The notes beneath the pieces were generated by a model. That model ran no database searches and was not told where the DNA came from. It saw nothing but the letters and a program-made list of their open reading frames with translations. Source: Apoda limacodes (taxonomy: Eukaryota; Arthropoda; Insecta; Lepidoptera; Limacodidae). Taken from it: a DNA stretch of 64,000 nt. Location: positions 2,938,959-3,002,958 of the forward strand of contig OX291542.1 of NCBI GenBank assembly GCA_946406115.1, read 5' to 3'. A program made the position numbers and the translations under genes. Shown here one piece after another: positions 1 to 11,226 of this stretch. Each line of letters starts with the position of its first letter. The first letter of the stretch is position 1.

Positions 1-1
1 C

Positions 2-2024
2 ATAATTCGCTTGTATGAGGAGAATTCTGCATATAAAGGTATTAGGCTAATGCCAAAACTCACGGAAAATCATGTAAATCCAAAAAAAATTTCAAAAATG
101 AAAGTCAAGTGTGCAACTCAAGTATTTAGTCAATCAGTAGCAGCTAACATGGGTTATTTAGCAGGTACAATTTTTCGTCCTACTATTTGTAATCTTAATT
201 ATATTTTATTTTATATTATTAATATTATTCTATTCTATTTTAGTGAGCCAACACTGTCTGTCTCTTCAACCTTTTTATGGTTCTATTTTTTGAACTGTAA
301 TAATATGTAGATGGCTAAAATTTTTTAACAAATATGTGTAGGTTGAATATTCTGACAAGGATAAAAAACAAAAATAAATGCTAGATAAAATCTGCCAATT
401 TGTACGAGGGCCAGCGTTTACACCCTCTCTAAGGAGACGCCTAATGCCCATGTAGTGGAGCCATGCAACGACTGAGGCGGCAGTTTCAGGACATAGCTTA
501 AAATTGATAGTGGTTTGTGTTAGTTATTTGTGTTGTGGTGGTGGTGACTCGCACTTGACGGATTTTTTATTAATTTCAAAGTGAGTTTGTTGATAACAAT
601 AACACAGTTTACTATTCAATTGTAAAAACAGAATCAACACACTCACTTTTAGACAAACCAGATTTCATTGAATTTAGATTTTATTTAAATACTTTATTAT
701 AGCCAAAAAGAGCATGACAACTTGGTAATTTTTTTTAAAGTCATAAATCTGAATTTGCAACAGCATTTGAGTCTCCAAATATTTGCAGCAGAGTGCAAGC
801 AGCACCACCGTAATAGTTATTCACGTATAGTTGTAAAGGCAATCTGCGGCCAACAACAAGAGCCAGTGCTTAGAAAAAAAAGTATTGACTATTAACTTGC
901 ATATTGTTATTTCAGGAAAAGGTGTCATCCCTGCAGAATGCCAGGAGACAGCAGATGTGCTTCTGTTTTTTGACAGTTTATTTGATTCCATGAATGGGAG
1001 CTACGACAATTAAAAAAAAAGAAGTGGGAAGCCATTGCTGGGCCCTGTGACACCAAATTCAGCACACCACCAAATCTGGCGCACTGCTAAAATTATTTTA
1101 AAGAGCATGAAGTATGTAACTAGCTCAGCAAAAGAAGGGGTAGTTCCTTCTATTACTAATTGGTTATTGACTATAGAAAATATAGAATATCTAAAAAATA
1201 TTTTTTTCGAAAATTATAAAATAAAATCATTCTGGATGAGGCATTTCAATCAGGATCCATTGGAAAATTTTTTCGGCAGTGTTAGGAGCCATGGCTACCG
1301 AAATACTTCACCAACTAGCGCCGGGTTCGAGTCGGCTTTTGCAACGTTGCTGATAAATAATTTAAGCAGTACCCACTCCCCTGGCGCTAATTGTGAAAAG
1401 GACACTTGTTCTGCTTTAAAATCTTTAGGTATTTTACTGTTTAAAGACTCTAAAAATCAAAAATTTCAATCGACTGAAATAGATTTTGATCACATTAGTG
1501 GTAACCAATTAGTTGGATTGAGTAACAAAAAAGACCCTAAAATTATTGCTGAGCTAGAATATGTGACAGGATACATTTTGAAAAATATTAAAAAGAATGT
1601 TAGTAAAAATTGTGAAAATTGTAAGAAATGTCTTTATGACATCGATTGTAAGTCACAATATTTATCATTTAGAGAATACAAAAAAAACAAAGTCTGCTTA
1701 ACATATCCAAGCAAAAAAATAATGGAATGTTTTTCAGATATTCAAGACGTTGTATATGATGTCATAAAAACAAAAAGTTGTATTATAGGAATAAGAAATT
1801 ATTTAAAAACAGTATTGTATGCAGTGGGATACTTCAATTTTATACAATGTGATATACATAAAAACAATATTTTGGAATATTTATTAGATTTTAGTTGCAC
1901 ATTTTTTCTATGCAACTGGTGCAAAGATGTTAATAAATTATTAAATGGCACCAGATGTGATTTTAGTACAGAAGATCCTATTCAAAAAAGTGCCAGAGAT
2001 TATTATTTGAAAAGAAGAAAATAA
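2..2024 (+). pseudogene. P-element-like (THAP9/P family) transposase, 3' part with one intron and one in-frame stop
   Basis: The gene enters from the left edge, so the THAP zinc finger and first catalytic parts are outside the window. Exon sequence 2-164 encodes the family signature MKVKCATQVFSQSVAAN. A GT donor at 165-166 and a TTTCAG acceptor ending at 915 define a 751-bp intron. The phase matches: joining 164 to 916 continues the frame as GKGVIPAECQETADVLLFFD. The frame then meets TAA at 1011-1013 beside an A-run and continues unchanged to 2024. The last part contains NQDPLENFFGSVRSHGYRN and PTSAGFESAFATLL, hallmarks of the P transposase C-terminal region, then a Cys-rich tail with several CxxC pairs. 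The family cuts and pastes DNA using GTP as cofactor. This copy probably cannot make full-length protein unless the stop is bypassed or is an assembly error. Family call strong; the intron is inferred from phase and motifs. Confidence 0.85.
165..915 (+). other. Putative intron of the P-like transposase
   Basis: It has a GT donor after GCAG and an acceptor TTATTTCAG preceded by a T-rich tract. Reading through the donor gives a short tail ending at a TAG at 308-310, so retention would yield a truncated protein. The interior is A+T-rich and holds no recognisable element, apart from a slightly GC-richer stretch near 410-490. Confidence 0.6.
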
Positions 2025-2073
2025 ATGTTTAAACAATATTTGTTATTTTTTATTACCCCTCTAAATAAAAAAC

Positions 2074-2157
2074 ATTTCCATTACACCATATTCTTTGCTA
2101 TGCTTATCAAAAAGAAAATTATAATCTTTACATTTTTGATGTTGGTGTAATGGAAAT
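2074..2157. repeat. 15-bp perfect inverted repeat pair downstream of the P-like gene
   Basis: ATTTCCATTACACCA at 2074-2088 is repeated as its exact reverse complement at 2143-2157, separated by 54 bp. P elements carry subterminal inverted repeats near their ends, so this may be the 3' transposase-binding or terminal region of the element. The matching 5' end is outside the window and cannot be compared. Confidence 0.5.
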
Positions 2158-2159
2158 TC

Positions 2160-2800
2160 TCATATAGGAACCAAATAAAAAATACCTACCTACTATTCCA
2201 CTGAATCACGGATGTAACTCTCACAATCGCCACCTATGGCGCTACTATAGCTAGTCCTTGAAAAGGCCTTGAGTGGCAACTCTATTCTCAGTATATATAA
2301 TGTACTCTGTGTCTCCAACACAGACGCGGAGTTGTCACTGCGCAAAATGGCGGCGACTTGTTTAGCATGTCGACCCAGTAAACTTCACACTGTTAACGTT
2401 CCGTTTCACGCGAAATGTAGCCACAATAGTATTTAATATTTTTGTGGCGCGATATTCGAATTGGGACAGAGGACTGTTCAAAAATTTATGGACAAAATTC
2501 GAACACTAGTTTTTAGTGCTTAAAAATTCTGTAAAATTATAATTGTTTTTTGTTCACATGCATTCAATATTCTTTATGTTCATAGAGTTATAAGATTTCA
2601 CATTTTTAAATACAATTAATAAAAACCGAACCCAATCATACTCGATCCGGAATTAGGACATAACAGAGGACTGTTTTAAGTGGCTTTTAGACCGTATTTA
2701 TGAAATGATTATGATTCTAAATTATTGATTAAGCTTGGCTCCTTAAATAACAGGTTATATATAATAAATAAAACTATGCATAAATATAGCCGAAGTAAAA
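2160..2800. other. Non-coding stretch without recognisable feature
   Basis: The stretch is A+T-rich apart from a moderately GC-rich patch at 2210-2480. No long reading frame, tandem array or terminal repeat was seen. The right end of the P-like element may lie inside. Confidence 0.4.
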
Positions 2801-3308
2801 AAAAATGCTTGGACCATGATTTTCCTGTTAGAAGAGAAAGGCCCTCAAACCAATTTTCTGTGGAAGTTTGCATGGTAATGTACATCATATATTTTTTTTA
2901 GTTTTATCATTCTCTTATTTTAGAAGTTACAGGGGGGGGGGGTTTCCACTTTGGAAATGTCTCTCGCACAAAGTATTCAGTTTAGAAAAAAAATTATATT
3001 AGGAACCTCAATATTATTTTTGAAGACCTATACATAGATATCCCACACGTATGGGATTGATGAAAAAAAAATTTTTGAGTATCAGTTCTAAGTTTTGGGA
3101 ACCCCAAAAATTTATTGCTTTTTTTCTATTTTTGTGTGAAAATCTTAATGCGGTTCACAGAATACATCTACTTACCAAGTTTCAACAGTATAGATCTTAT
3201 AATTTCGGAAAAAAGTGGCTGTGACATACGGACAGACAGACAAACAGACAGACATGACGAATCTATAAGGGTTCCGTTTTTTGCCATTTGGCTACGGAAC
3301 CCTAAAAA
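2800..3308 (+). repeat. Dispersed lepidopteran repeat, subfamily ending GGCTACGGAACCCTAAAAA
   Basis: The right end contains a run of CAGACAGA units, then GGGTTCCGTTTTTTGCCATT and GGCTACGGAACCCTA, forming a GGGTTCCG/CGGAACCC stem. The same terminal design is seen at 14411-15235 and, on the minus strand, at 33320-33755 and 54613-55040. The sequence is familiar as a high-copy lepidopteran non-autonomous repeat, but I cannot assign a class. The left boundary is approximate. An 11-G homopolymer lies at 2932-2942. Confidence 0.55.
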
Positions 3309-3723
3309 GGAGAAAGTTCTACGATCGACGGGTATATTTTTTTAATGTATGTTAATTTTGAACGGGTGAAACACGCCTTTTATGTTGATGATTGTTTAAA
3401 ATTTTGGATTACAAGTATGGATGTTTTTAGTGCACGAGGAAGAAAAGCAATTCGTCACTCACAAATAAAAAATAAAAATAATAACTTATTTCCAAAAATC
3501 TGATGTGAATGACAGTTTGAAGTTGGTGTCATGCAAGTGAAATGTGTTATGTTTTTTACCTTTTTAGTTCATCTTTTTGAAGCCTTTTTTTTTTTTTTTT
3601 GTAAAAGTTTTTTTTATTAAATCGTAAATAGACACAATGTAAATTGCCAAATAAATTATAATAGACTAGCTATGCCTCGCAATTTCACCCGCATCCATGA
3701 CCTAGTTCATCAATGCGACAAAA
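3309..3723. other. Non-coding, T-rich; possible Helitron-like 3' end near 3666-3705 (minus)
   Basis: Read on the minus strand, 3705-3666 shows a GCGGGTGAAA stretch followed by AGCTAGT, resembling the 3' hairpin and CTAG end of the Helitron-like copies elsewhere in the window. A T-run occurs at 3586-3600. No coding sequence was seen. Confidence 0.35.
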
Positions 3724-3870
3724 CTTAAAGAAACCATACTGTAGTCCTTATAGAAAACCTTAGCAACCCAAGCGTTCGCGGAAGAAAGTTTTTCTGAAAC
3801 CGCACTGCACGTGACCATTTCGGTTCTAAAGTGTGAGAATGAATTCCCTGCCGCTGGCGAGCCGTGCGTA
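3724..3870 (-). repeat. Fragment of CR1/Jockey-type LINE (3' part of ORF2)
   Basis: The minus strand matches the C-terminal coding region of the plus-strand LINE at about 63300-63450: the blocks for frame-conserved TTCTCACACTTTAGAAC and GTGCGGTTTCAGA are visible as reverse complements. It is a short diverged remnant. Confidence 0.65.
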
Positions 3871-4959
3871 AACATGAGAATATAAAATTGATAGCGATTA
3901 TTAAAATGCTAATTTTAGACCGAATAAACAGTTATCTTGAATGTATAACTTTACCAAGTAAAGTGTAACTTACCTATTTGGTCGGATAATTATTCTCGAC
4001 TACGACACACTAGGCTAGAGGTTTAAGGACGTCTGTTTGTTTTTATATTGATTTTGAAATATATGAAAAGAATGTTTTGAAACATCAATCTTTTCGTAGC
4101 CAATTAAACTTTATTACAAAAATGTTCAATTCCGATATTGACATCCAATATCGAAAATCAGTATCGAAATTGAAAAACGTCCGATATTACATGCCTAGAG
4201 GCAAAGTCTCTCCTTAGACTTAAGGGCTCGTATCAAAGCAAAGGGACCTGACTTTGGTACAGTACAGGGTTAGCTGGAGCGACGAACAACGTAGGATACT
4301 TATTATTTAAACAAAAAAAAATTCCTTGGCCACTATTTGTTCAAAGCACAATGGTTCAACCTGGTTTTCGGCACAGGAATAACTAAAGGCACAAAAATAA
4401 CATTGAAAACTATTTGCCAAGGAAACTAAAGCCAATGACCAGATTCCACGTTGGGGAAGCCGCGGGAAAAGCTAACCTGAGACTGAAATCGGCGAGTTTG
4501 CCAAGACGTTATAAACCTACGCTGTTTCGAAAATAACCTGTCAACGTGTTTTTTAGAAACTTCAGGTCCTAACGACCTAGTGGACGTCGATTATCAACAT
4601 TATGTTTAAGAATTAATATCCCATCGCCATGTTTTAACCCTTTTACTTAAGTTATAGGTTCTTCTGTCTGCGTCAAATCTTTGTAGTAAATCCTTCCCAT
4701 TAAAGTTTTTTTTTTTAAATATTTGTTTAACTTAGACTTGTGAATAATTTTTTAATTTATTATTTTTTCTACTACTTATTTAAACTGCGCCTACAGATAA
4801 GGCCCACCCTGTAGTACAGAGGTGCCTAAACGGTCGATCGCACAAATTTAAAGTTTTATTTCCTAATAAAAAAGTTTTGTAGGTACAAGCTTCGATCACT
4901 GTAGTACATTCACGCACTATCATAGCTATATTTTTTCAGATTAAAATGTAGGAAGTGAC
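3871..4959. other. Non-coding stretch without recognisable feature
   Basis: The composition is A+T-rich and no reading frame longer than about 60 codons was found. No tandem array or inverted ends are apparent. Confidence 0.4.
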
Positions 4960-5023
4960 AAGCTGAACCATCGGCAATCTGATTATATATATATATGATA
5001 TAATATATACCCCTACCTATATA

Positions 5024-5490
5024 CAGGGTGGCCGGGAAGTTGACGTTCAAACGTAAAATTTAGATACTTTTTTTTTTAATGATTTTTTTCGTTTCTGTTG
5101 AACATTTCTGGTTCAGTTTTTTTGTTCATTATAACTAATAAGCATAGTCTAACCCCCTAAAAATATGGTTTATCTAGGAATTGTAGAACTTATTTTATTA
5201 ACTAGTTTCAAAATTAAGATTTGAGCTCAGTACTCACAAATTTTCATTGTATAAAAAAAATTAAATGGGGAGATTTTGGGTTCAAAGTAATTTTAAAAAC
5301 TTCCTAAGTCATTAAACTTAAAGTTTAATGTCTACATGTAAACAAGGCCAAATAAAGTTAGGGTTATCAGGGGTTTATTTTCTGTAACTGACCTTCAAAG
5401 TAAATTAAGGCATTTTTAAGGAAAAAAAATATTTATTTTATTTTATTTAAATCTTTGACTTTCTTGGATTTGAGTAAAACACAATTAAAC
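5024..5490 (+). repeat. Left terminal inverted repeat arm of the Tc1/mariner-like element
   Basis: The first 47 bp are identical to the reverse complement of 12869-12915. Inside that, matching blocks continue with indels, for example GATTTTGGGTTCAAAGTAAT and TAAAGTTAGGG against their reverse complements near 12580-12660. Confidence 0.85.
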
Positions 5491-6002
5491 TTAAATTCTA
5501 AATTCTTTGAATTTGTAGATGCATGCATTTAATCAGAAAAACCCAATAGATATGATTTTATTGTTGTGATTTTTACCATGAAAAAATGCTCAGGTAAAAA
5601 AATTTTGCTATCTCACTCTCTCTAGTTTGTGTCGGTGGGTTAGAGGTTAAAGAGAGACAACTGCTACCAGCGTTGACGCTAACAATGAGTACATCTCCGT
5701 GCCGCCGCGCGCCGTACCTCAGTCGTACTCACATTGTATTTACTGCTACTCATCTCGTTCTGCCGTTTTTTGACCACTATCTTGCTTATTGATACCGCCG
5801 CTGCTTACTTGTTTGACCCCTGCTTATTACTGGATTTCGTTGTGCCTATCGATTTGGACTGTAGTTACTTGGAAGTGTTAGTGATGCCTTACACTCTGAG
5901 TGAATATGCAGAAATGCATTATTTCTACGGTGTTGCACAAGGCAACGGACGTGAAGCAGCAAGACTCTACAGGGAACAACTTGAACGCCGAGGCGGACCA
6001 CA

Positions 6003-6013
6003 ACCTGATCATT
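6003..6013. repeat. Target-site duplication of the Jockey-type LINE (left copy)
   Basis: ACCTGATCATT is repeated exactly at 11586-11596. It lies inside the helix-turn-helix coding sequence of the host transposase. Confidence 0.9.
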
Positions 6014-6469
6014 GCGGGTATCTTCTCTTACACCCTACTGGGTGTTGAGGTGCGGGTGTCGGGGGAGGGGAATTTACCTCCCACCATGACCCGGGCAGAA
6101 GCTCAGGGGTGCTGAACACCCCCGGTGAAATTTGAAAAGGCGGCCTACTTATCAGGCCCCTTTGTGGCTAATATATTATCGCCGTAAGCGATAAGAAAAA
6201 CAGTAGGTGCTATGTAGGCGCCAGAATAAGAACAGAAAAAATAAAACAAATAAAAACAAAATAAAAACAAAGCAAAAGAAAAGAAAAAGAGCGAAATTAA
6301 AGTAAAATAAAAACGAAGCAAAAAACAAAACAAAAAATGAAAATAAAATAAAATAAAAGCGAAATAAAAGCAAAAAATAAAATAGAGGCGAGATGGGCGA
6401 TAAAAATGGAATGAAACGAAATGAAGTAAAGGGAGGAGGGTAAGGAGGTAGGAGGGTGAATAAGTAAAC
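6014..6469 (-). other. 3' UTR of the Jockey-type LINE with pyrimidine-rich tract and terminal hairpins
   Basis: On the element's sense strand a long T-rich pyrimidine tract (about 6400 to 6225) precedes a GC-rich terminal part. Three short stem-loops are visible on the plus strand: ACACCC/GGGTGT at 6030-6045, GGGAGG/CCTCCC around 6062-6082 and GGGGTG/CACCCC around 6106-6122. LINE reverse transcriptases often recognise 3' structures, so these are candidate template-recognition elements; that role is inference. Confidence 0.6.
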
Positions 6470-9220
6470 TTATTCACCCGCAGGAATAAGCTCTCGGGGG
6501 AGAGCCCTGCCTTCCGGCGGGCGGGCGTGTAGGGGTGCTATGCCCCTGAGATGTGTATGATGACTGTTGTCAGCGCGGGTGAATAATCGTTTCGACAAAC
6601 CAGATATGAACTCTGCGAGTGGCTCGGTTTTGGTGTCTCTAGCAATGGTGGAGTTGCGGACGTAGCGTCCCGCGCCGGTGATAAATCTCAGCGACTTATT
6701 TTGGACTGCCTGGAGCTTAAGTTTGTTGGTAGAAGATAGAAGACCGTACCAAGCAGGGGCTGCATAGGTCAGTCTCGACCGTATGTACAATTAGTACAGG
6801 CGAATTTTGGTTCTGAGTGGCAAGTCAGAGGAAAGTACCGGTCTAAGGCACGCCCGTGACGCGACCGCGCCTGCTGACACATGGTCTAGCATTTTGCGCA
6901 TGCGCAAGGGGCGGTCTATAATACAACCTAGGTACTTTACGCTGGGTTGCCACTCAATGACTTGACCTCGAAACACAAGTTTCGGTGGGAGAAACTTTTG
7001 CAGGCCGGTCAGTATTGCTGCTGTCTTGCTGGCATTAACGGCTATTCTCCACTTGTCCAGCCAGCCAGGCAAAGTGTCCAATAGTCGCTGCATTTTTTTG
7101 GCTGCTAAGCTAGCTTTGCGGGAGGAGGACATATAGGCGCTGTCGTCCGCGTATAGGGCTAGGATGACGTCTTCAACACCTTCAGCTAGACCGGAGTCAC
7201 TGAGAGTGGGGATGTCGTTGGTGAATAACGCATAGAGCAGTGGCGATAGGCAGCTGCCTTGAGGTACCCCTGCTCTAATGGGTTTACATGCTGACTGTTT
7301 GTTCTCGACCGAGACATAGAAGCTTCGTTTGTCCAGAAACGAGGCTATTACTCGCCCGAGCATCGGTGGGATGTCCGTCTCTAACAGCTTGTGTAATAAG
7401 CCCTCGTGCCAAACTCGATCGAAAGCCTTCTCCATATCGAGAAAGACTCCGACTGTGCGCCTGCCCTTGTTTAGCTCGAAGGCCATGTGATGGAGCACTC
7501 GTACAAGCTGAAGAGTGGTACTGTGGCTGTCTCTGAAACCAAATTGTTCAGGCCTAAGCTGGATATGCGGGGATATCCTAAGTAATAGTAGGCGTTCGAA
7601 CAACTTGGCTAAATTGGACAGCAGTGTAATCAGTCGGTAATGTTCTGGGCGATGACGACCTTTCCCTGGTTTCGGGAGAACAATGATTTTGCCAATCTTC
7701 CATGAAGATGGAAAATGTCCAGTGCGCAGTATCCCATTAAAGATACGGGTGAGTGCCACCAGACCCTTCCTAGGCAGCATGATGATCGCTGTGTTTGGAA
7801 TCTCGTCGGGACCGGGTGATTTGCGCTTATTAAGCTTAGAGGCCTCCTTCCTAACCTCTTTAGGCGATATAAAATAATCACCTCTTAGTGGTGAGGCTGG
7901 GGCCGCGAGAAACTGCTCTACGCGTTCTATAACTCCTAGCGTGTGGGCAGGGTCGATAATGGGGTTCGGCTTAAATTGGCCCTCGAAGTGGTCCGCAAAA
8001 AGTTCCGCGCGTTCCGCTGCGTGGTAGTGGCGGATGCCAGCGGTATCAATAAGAGGGCAACTAGGGGCGGGGGTTCTAGTTATTTGTCGGGCCAAGCGAT
8101 ACAGTGCAGTGTCATCCTCACTGGCTTTAAAAATCACTTGGTCCCACGAATGCTGCCTGTAAATTGCGATTTCTGACCGCAGTTCGGCGCTGATCCTGTT
8201 TAGGTCCCTCTTAGCAACTGGGCAGCGAGTTTGACACCAGTGCTTACGAAGGGCCCTTTTTTTCCTAATTTTTGCGCGGAGGTGCGCCGGTAAAAGTTTT
8301 TTACCAGAAACTGTGGCTGAGATACTGGTGGACTCCCTTAGGGTCTGTGCAATGGCAGTTGTAAAAGTACTAACTGCCTCTTCGACCTCTAAGGGAGTAG
8401 AAATGCCCCCAGCCGGGAGTTGAAAGTTTAACATGGCGCGGTGAAATATGGCCCAATCTGTGATTCTACGTGGGTTGGGGAGCGGTTTACCAGCTGCGGA
8501 CACTCCTAGGACCAATAAGATTGGCAGATGCTGAGTGTCAGTGTCGTGGAGGACCTCTAACGACATTGACCAGCTAATCTTGTGGGCTAAGGCGATGTCT
8601 AGTACGTCTGGTGCGTGACTGTCCGTAGAGGGATAGTGTGTTGGTGATCCTGGACCGATGACTAAATAATTTTTGCTCTCAGCATCTGCTTTTAGTTCAC
8701 GACCCGATTTGGATGAAATACGTGAACCCCATTGTTGGTGTTTGGAATTAAGGTCACCTAAAATAAGTGTGGGGGTGGCATCGCAAAAGATATTGTCGAT
8801 GTCACTTGGATCGAAGGGGGTTGCTGGTGGCTTATATGCGGCGAAGACTTTAAGCTCCGCATTGCCGACCTTAAGTTTTACACCTATAGACCGAATATAT
8901 GTAAAATAGGGAAGGGGTAGTAATTCGTGAATAAGGTCACGTCTAATTAATACAGCCGTACCCCTGAAGGCCATATTAGCGGGAGAAATTTCGTCTCGCC
9001 TATAGGTGAAGAAATTTGGAATGCGGAGCTCATTCTCACCTCGGAGTTTCGTTTCGCCCAGTAACACCATGTGAACATCGTGTTCCTGGACTAACGTTCT
9101 GAGGGCGGCTGTCTTGCCAATTATGCCCCCAGGGTTCCAGTACACAATTCTCAATTTAAGGCCCCGATGAGGCCCCATTAAATTCCCACGTGAGAATTGT
9201 GGTGAGTTGTGCCAATCCAT
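6470..9220 (-). pseudogene. Jockey-type LINE ORF2: endonuclease plus reverse transcriptase, one internal stop
   Basis: The frame starts with ATG at 9220 and would encode 916 residues, but a TAA at 6793-6791 stops it after residue 809. The frame then continues intact for 106 codons (YIRSRLTYAAPAWYGL). The apurinic-type endonuclease spans about residues 22-240, with WNPGG (N29), GETK (E56) and LILGDLNS (D156, N158). The final SDH motif reads TQH at 229-231, so the usual Asp is Gln. The reverse transcriptase occupies about 460-745, with FLDMEKAFDRVW (D595), AGVPQGSCLSPLLY and YADD at 690-693. The protein would nick target DNA and copy the element RNA at the nick. The stop removes only the C-terminal segment after the polymerase. 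Confidence 0.92.
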
Positions 9221-9414
9221 TAAAAAGGGCTGGCAAGGGATTTTGGCCGGCTGCGATGGCCTCTATGGCCGCGTTTAGTGCCGCTATTGCGGCTCTAGCT
9301 ACGTTTAGGGCACCAGCTTGCATGCGGGGTGGGCCCTGAGTGTGATGGATGTCACTGTGGCGGCTAATCGCGGGCGGCCGAGACTGCTGGGCAGCGGCTG
9401 CACGTGGTTGCGTT

Positions 9415-11226
9415 TTAATGGGTGGCTGAGATGATTTGGAGGGTTGCGGGGGGTCTGCGAATTGGGGGGGGTGGCATAAAAATATTAGGTATAAAAGAAT
9501 ATGTGTCCGGTGCTACCGGAACAGTAGCCGGAGCGATTGTGGTGGGTTGAGGTGCGGATTTTTTACGGCGTGGCCTCCTTTTTTTCCCGAGAGCTTGGGA
9601 TCTGTCGGTGGGAGGGTTGGCGGGGGGCATTAAATTTGCGCCCGAGGACAAGTCGTACTCCTGCGGCTGCAATTGTTGCAGGGGAGTGGGTGAAGGCGGG
9701 GGCAAATTTGTAGCCCGTTGGGCTTTATTGCGGGGCAACGGAGGGTTAATGGTCACCCCCCTACGTCTCGCCTCGCGCCGGAAAACGGGACACGAGCGGC
9801 TGTTGGCTGTGTGCGCTTGCCTGCAGTTGACGCATTTGACTGCAACCGATTGCCGATCGCAGTCGGACGCCGGGTGCTCGCCGCCGCAGCGCACACATTT
9901 GATTGGCCGGTGGCAGTTAGAGGAGGCGTGGCCAAATGCCTGGCATCTATGGCATTGCGCCGGACCGGGGCGGGTACGCCAAGCCTCGATCGATATGCCA
10001 GGCATGCTGAGCAGCTCGTTTACTGCGTACAGCTGTTGCAGCTCCGCAGAAGTGTGCCTGAGCTGTAGCTGGGCATAATATATACAGTTGGGTCGACCCC
10101 TAACTGCAGGAATTTGCCGCACGTGCGACACTGGGAAGCCGGCGAAGGCGAGGTCTTCAGCTATCTCATTGAGCGAGGTGTCTTGGGGGAGTCCCTTTAG
10201 TGCGATTTTTTGCGGTCGCTCGCTGTCTAAGCTGTAGCAGTACCAAGATACTGCTGGATCCAGCTTAGACAGCTCGTCAATGTAGGCCACTACCGTACGA
10301 TATTCCAAGGGCGACTTTGGGAAAAATCGTACCCCTTTGCCAAACGGCCGGGCGTTGGGTGCGTGGCCTAATAGGGAGTGCATCTTTTTTAGATGCGTCG
10401 ACCACTGGGGGAGGGACTCTACGACTATGGGGGGGTGACTATTTTTGGCTTTTTTGTCGTTGGCACTGGCAACAGCGCTAGCCGGCTGAGCGACAGATTG
10501 CGATGGCGAGGCTACAGCGGTTTGGGCGCTTATTGCCTGGGCATAGGAGCGTCCGCTAGGCGGCGCTAGCGTTGGTGGTGCGGCAGGCTGTGGGGGGGTG
10601 ACTTCAGTGACTTCCATCCCTTCAACAGGGGGGGGGACATGGGGCACCTCTGCAACGGCTTTGGAAGTCGACGGTTGGTTGGCGGTAGCCTTTTGCCGAT
10701 CGGCAAAAACCTCTCTTGCCTCAAGTCGGGCACGCTCGGTGGGGTCTTTAGAAGGGCTAAGAGCAAAAGGTCTCGGCCGTGTGTCTCTGCCGCGTACCCG
10801 TGGGTCCCTTTGCGGTAGAGGGATTGAGGGCGGGTTCAAGTTCCGCGGTGCTGACATCGGGGGCGTTATTTTTACTGAACTGCCCTTATTTGAAGTAGAT
10901 GAGTTCGGGTCTGGCCGGGGCGGGGTGTCCTCAATAGGAGAGAGCATTGATGGCATGGTAGGGAGGTCCTCATCTCGAAACATTTCATCGCCGGTGTCTG
11001 AAGCCGAGTATAACGACGATTGGGATATGGCCAAGGCCATAGAGGTCCTAGACGGGGGCCGAGAGGGTGGGAACGCGACCGAAAAGGGCCGGTCCGCGGC
11101 TGATATTTCGCCGGTGAATAAGTTTCGCGCCACAACGGCGGCTGAGGGCTGGGAGCGTAGCCATACGCCGCGCTTGCGTACGCCACCTCTGCGTACCGGT
11201 AGGGGAGCTGCTACGGGGGGCGGCAT
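9415..11226 (-). CDS. Jockey-type LINE ORF1, gag-like nucleic-acid-binding protein with three CCHC knuckles
   Basis: The 603-codon frame is intact, starting at ATG 11226. The N-terminal half is low-complexity, rich in Pro, Ser, Ala and Arg. The middle (about residues 265-395) contains the region read as a PRE_C2HC-type domain, including GVRFFPKSPLEYRTVVAYID and IALKGLPQDTSLNEIAEDL. Three zinc knuckles follow near 415-480: CHRCQAFGHASSNC, CVRCGGEHPASDC and CVNCRQAHTANSRSC. This is the standard ORF1 layout of Jockey-clade LINEs, whose product coats the element RNA and takes part in nuclear import. The C-terminus is Pro-rich. It lies 194 bp upstream of ORF2 on the same transcript. Its GC-rich codon use differs from the surrounding A+T-rich DNA. 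Confidence 0.92.
   Translation of the reverse strand: MPPPVAAPLPVRRGGVRKRGVWLRSQPSAAVVARNLFTGEISAADRPFSVAFPPSRPPSRTSMALAISQSSLYSASDTGDEMFRDEDLPTMPSMLSPIEDTPPRPDPNSSTSNKGSSVKITPPMSAPRNLNPPSIPLPQRDPRVRGRDTRPRPFALSPSKDPTERARLEAREVFADRQKATANQPSTSKAVAEVPHVPPPVEGMEVTEVTPPQPAAPPTLAPPSGRSYAQAISAQTAVASPSQSVAQPASAVASANDKKAKNSHPPIVVESLPQWSTHLKKMHSLLGHAPNARPFGKGVRFFPKSPLEYRTVVAYIDELSKLDPAVSWYCYSLDSERPQKIALKGLPQDTSLNEIAEDLAFAGFPVSHVRQIPAVRGRPNCIYYAQLQLRHTSAELQQLYAVNELLSMPGISIEAWRTRPGPAQCHRCQAFGHASSNCHRPIKCVRCGGEHPASDCDRQSVAVKCVNCRQAHTANSRSCPVFRREARRRGVTINPPLPRNKAQRATNLPPPSPTPLQQLQPQEYDLSSGANLMPPANPPTDRSQALGKKRRPRRKKSAPQPTTIAPATVPVAPDTYSFIPNIFMPPPPIRRPPATLQIISATH

Noticed and set aside
5734..5883. Upstream extension of the Tc1/mariner transposase start
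   Set aside because: The hydrophobic leader does not fit the family; conserved sequence begins at the ATG at 5884.
6145..6477. 110-codon minus frame rich in Phe and Leu as a membrane protein
   Set aside because: It is translation of the pyrimidine-rich 3' UTR tract of the Jockey-type LINE.
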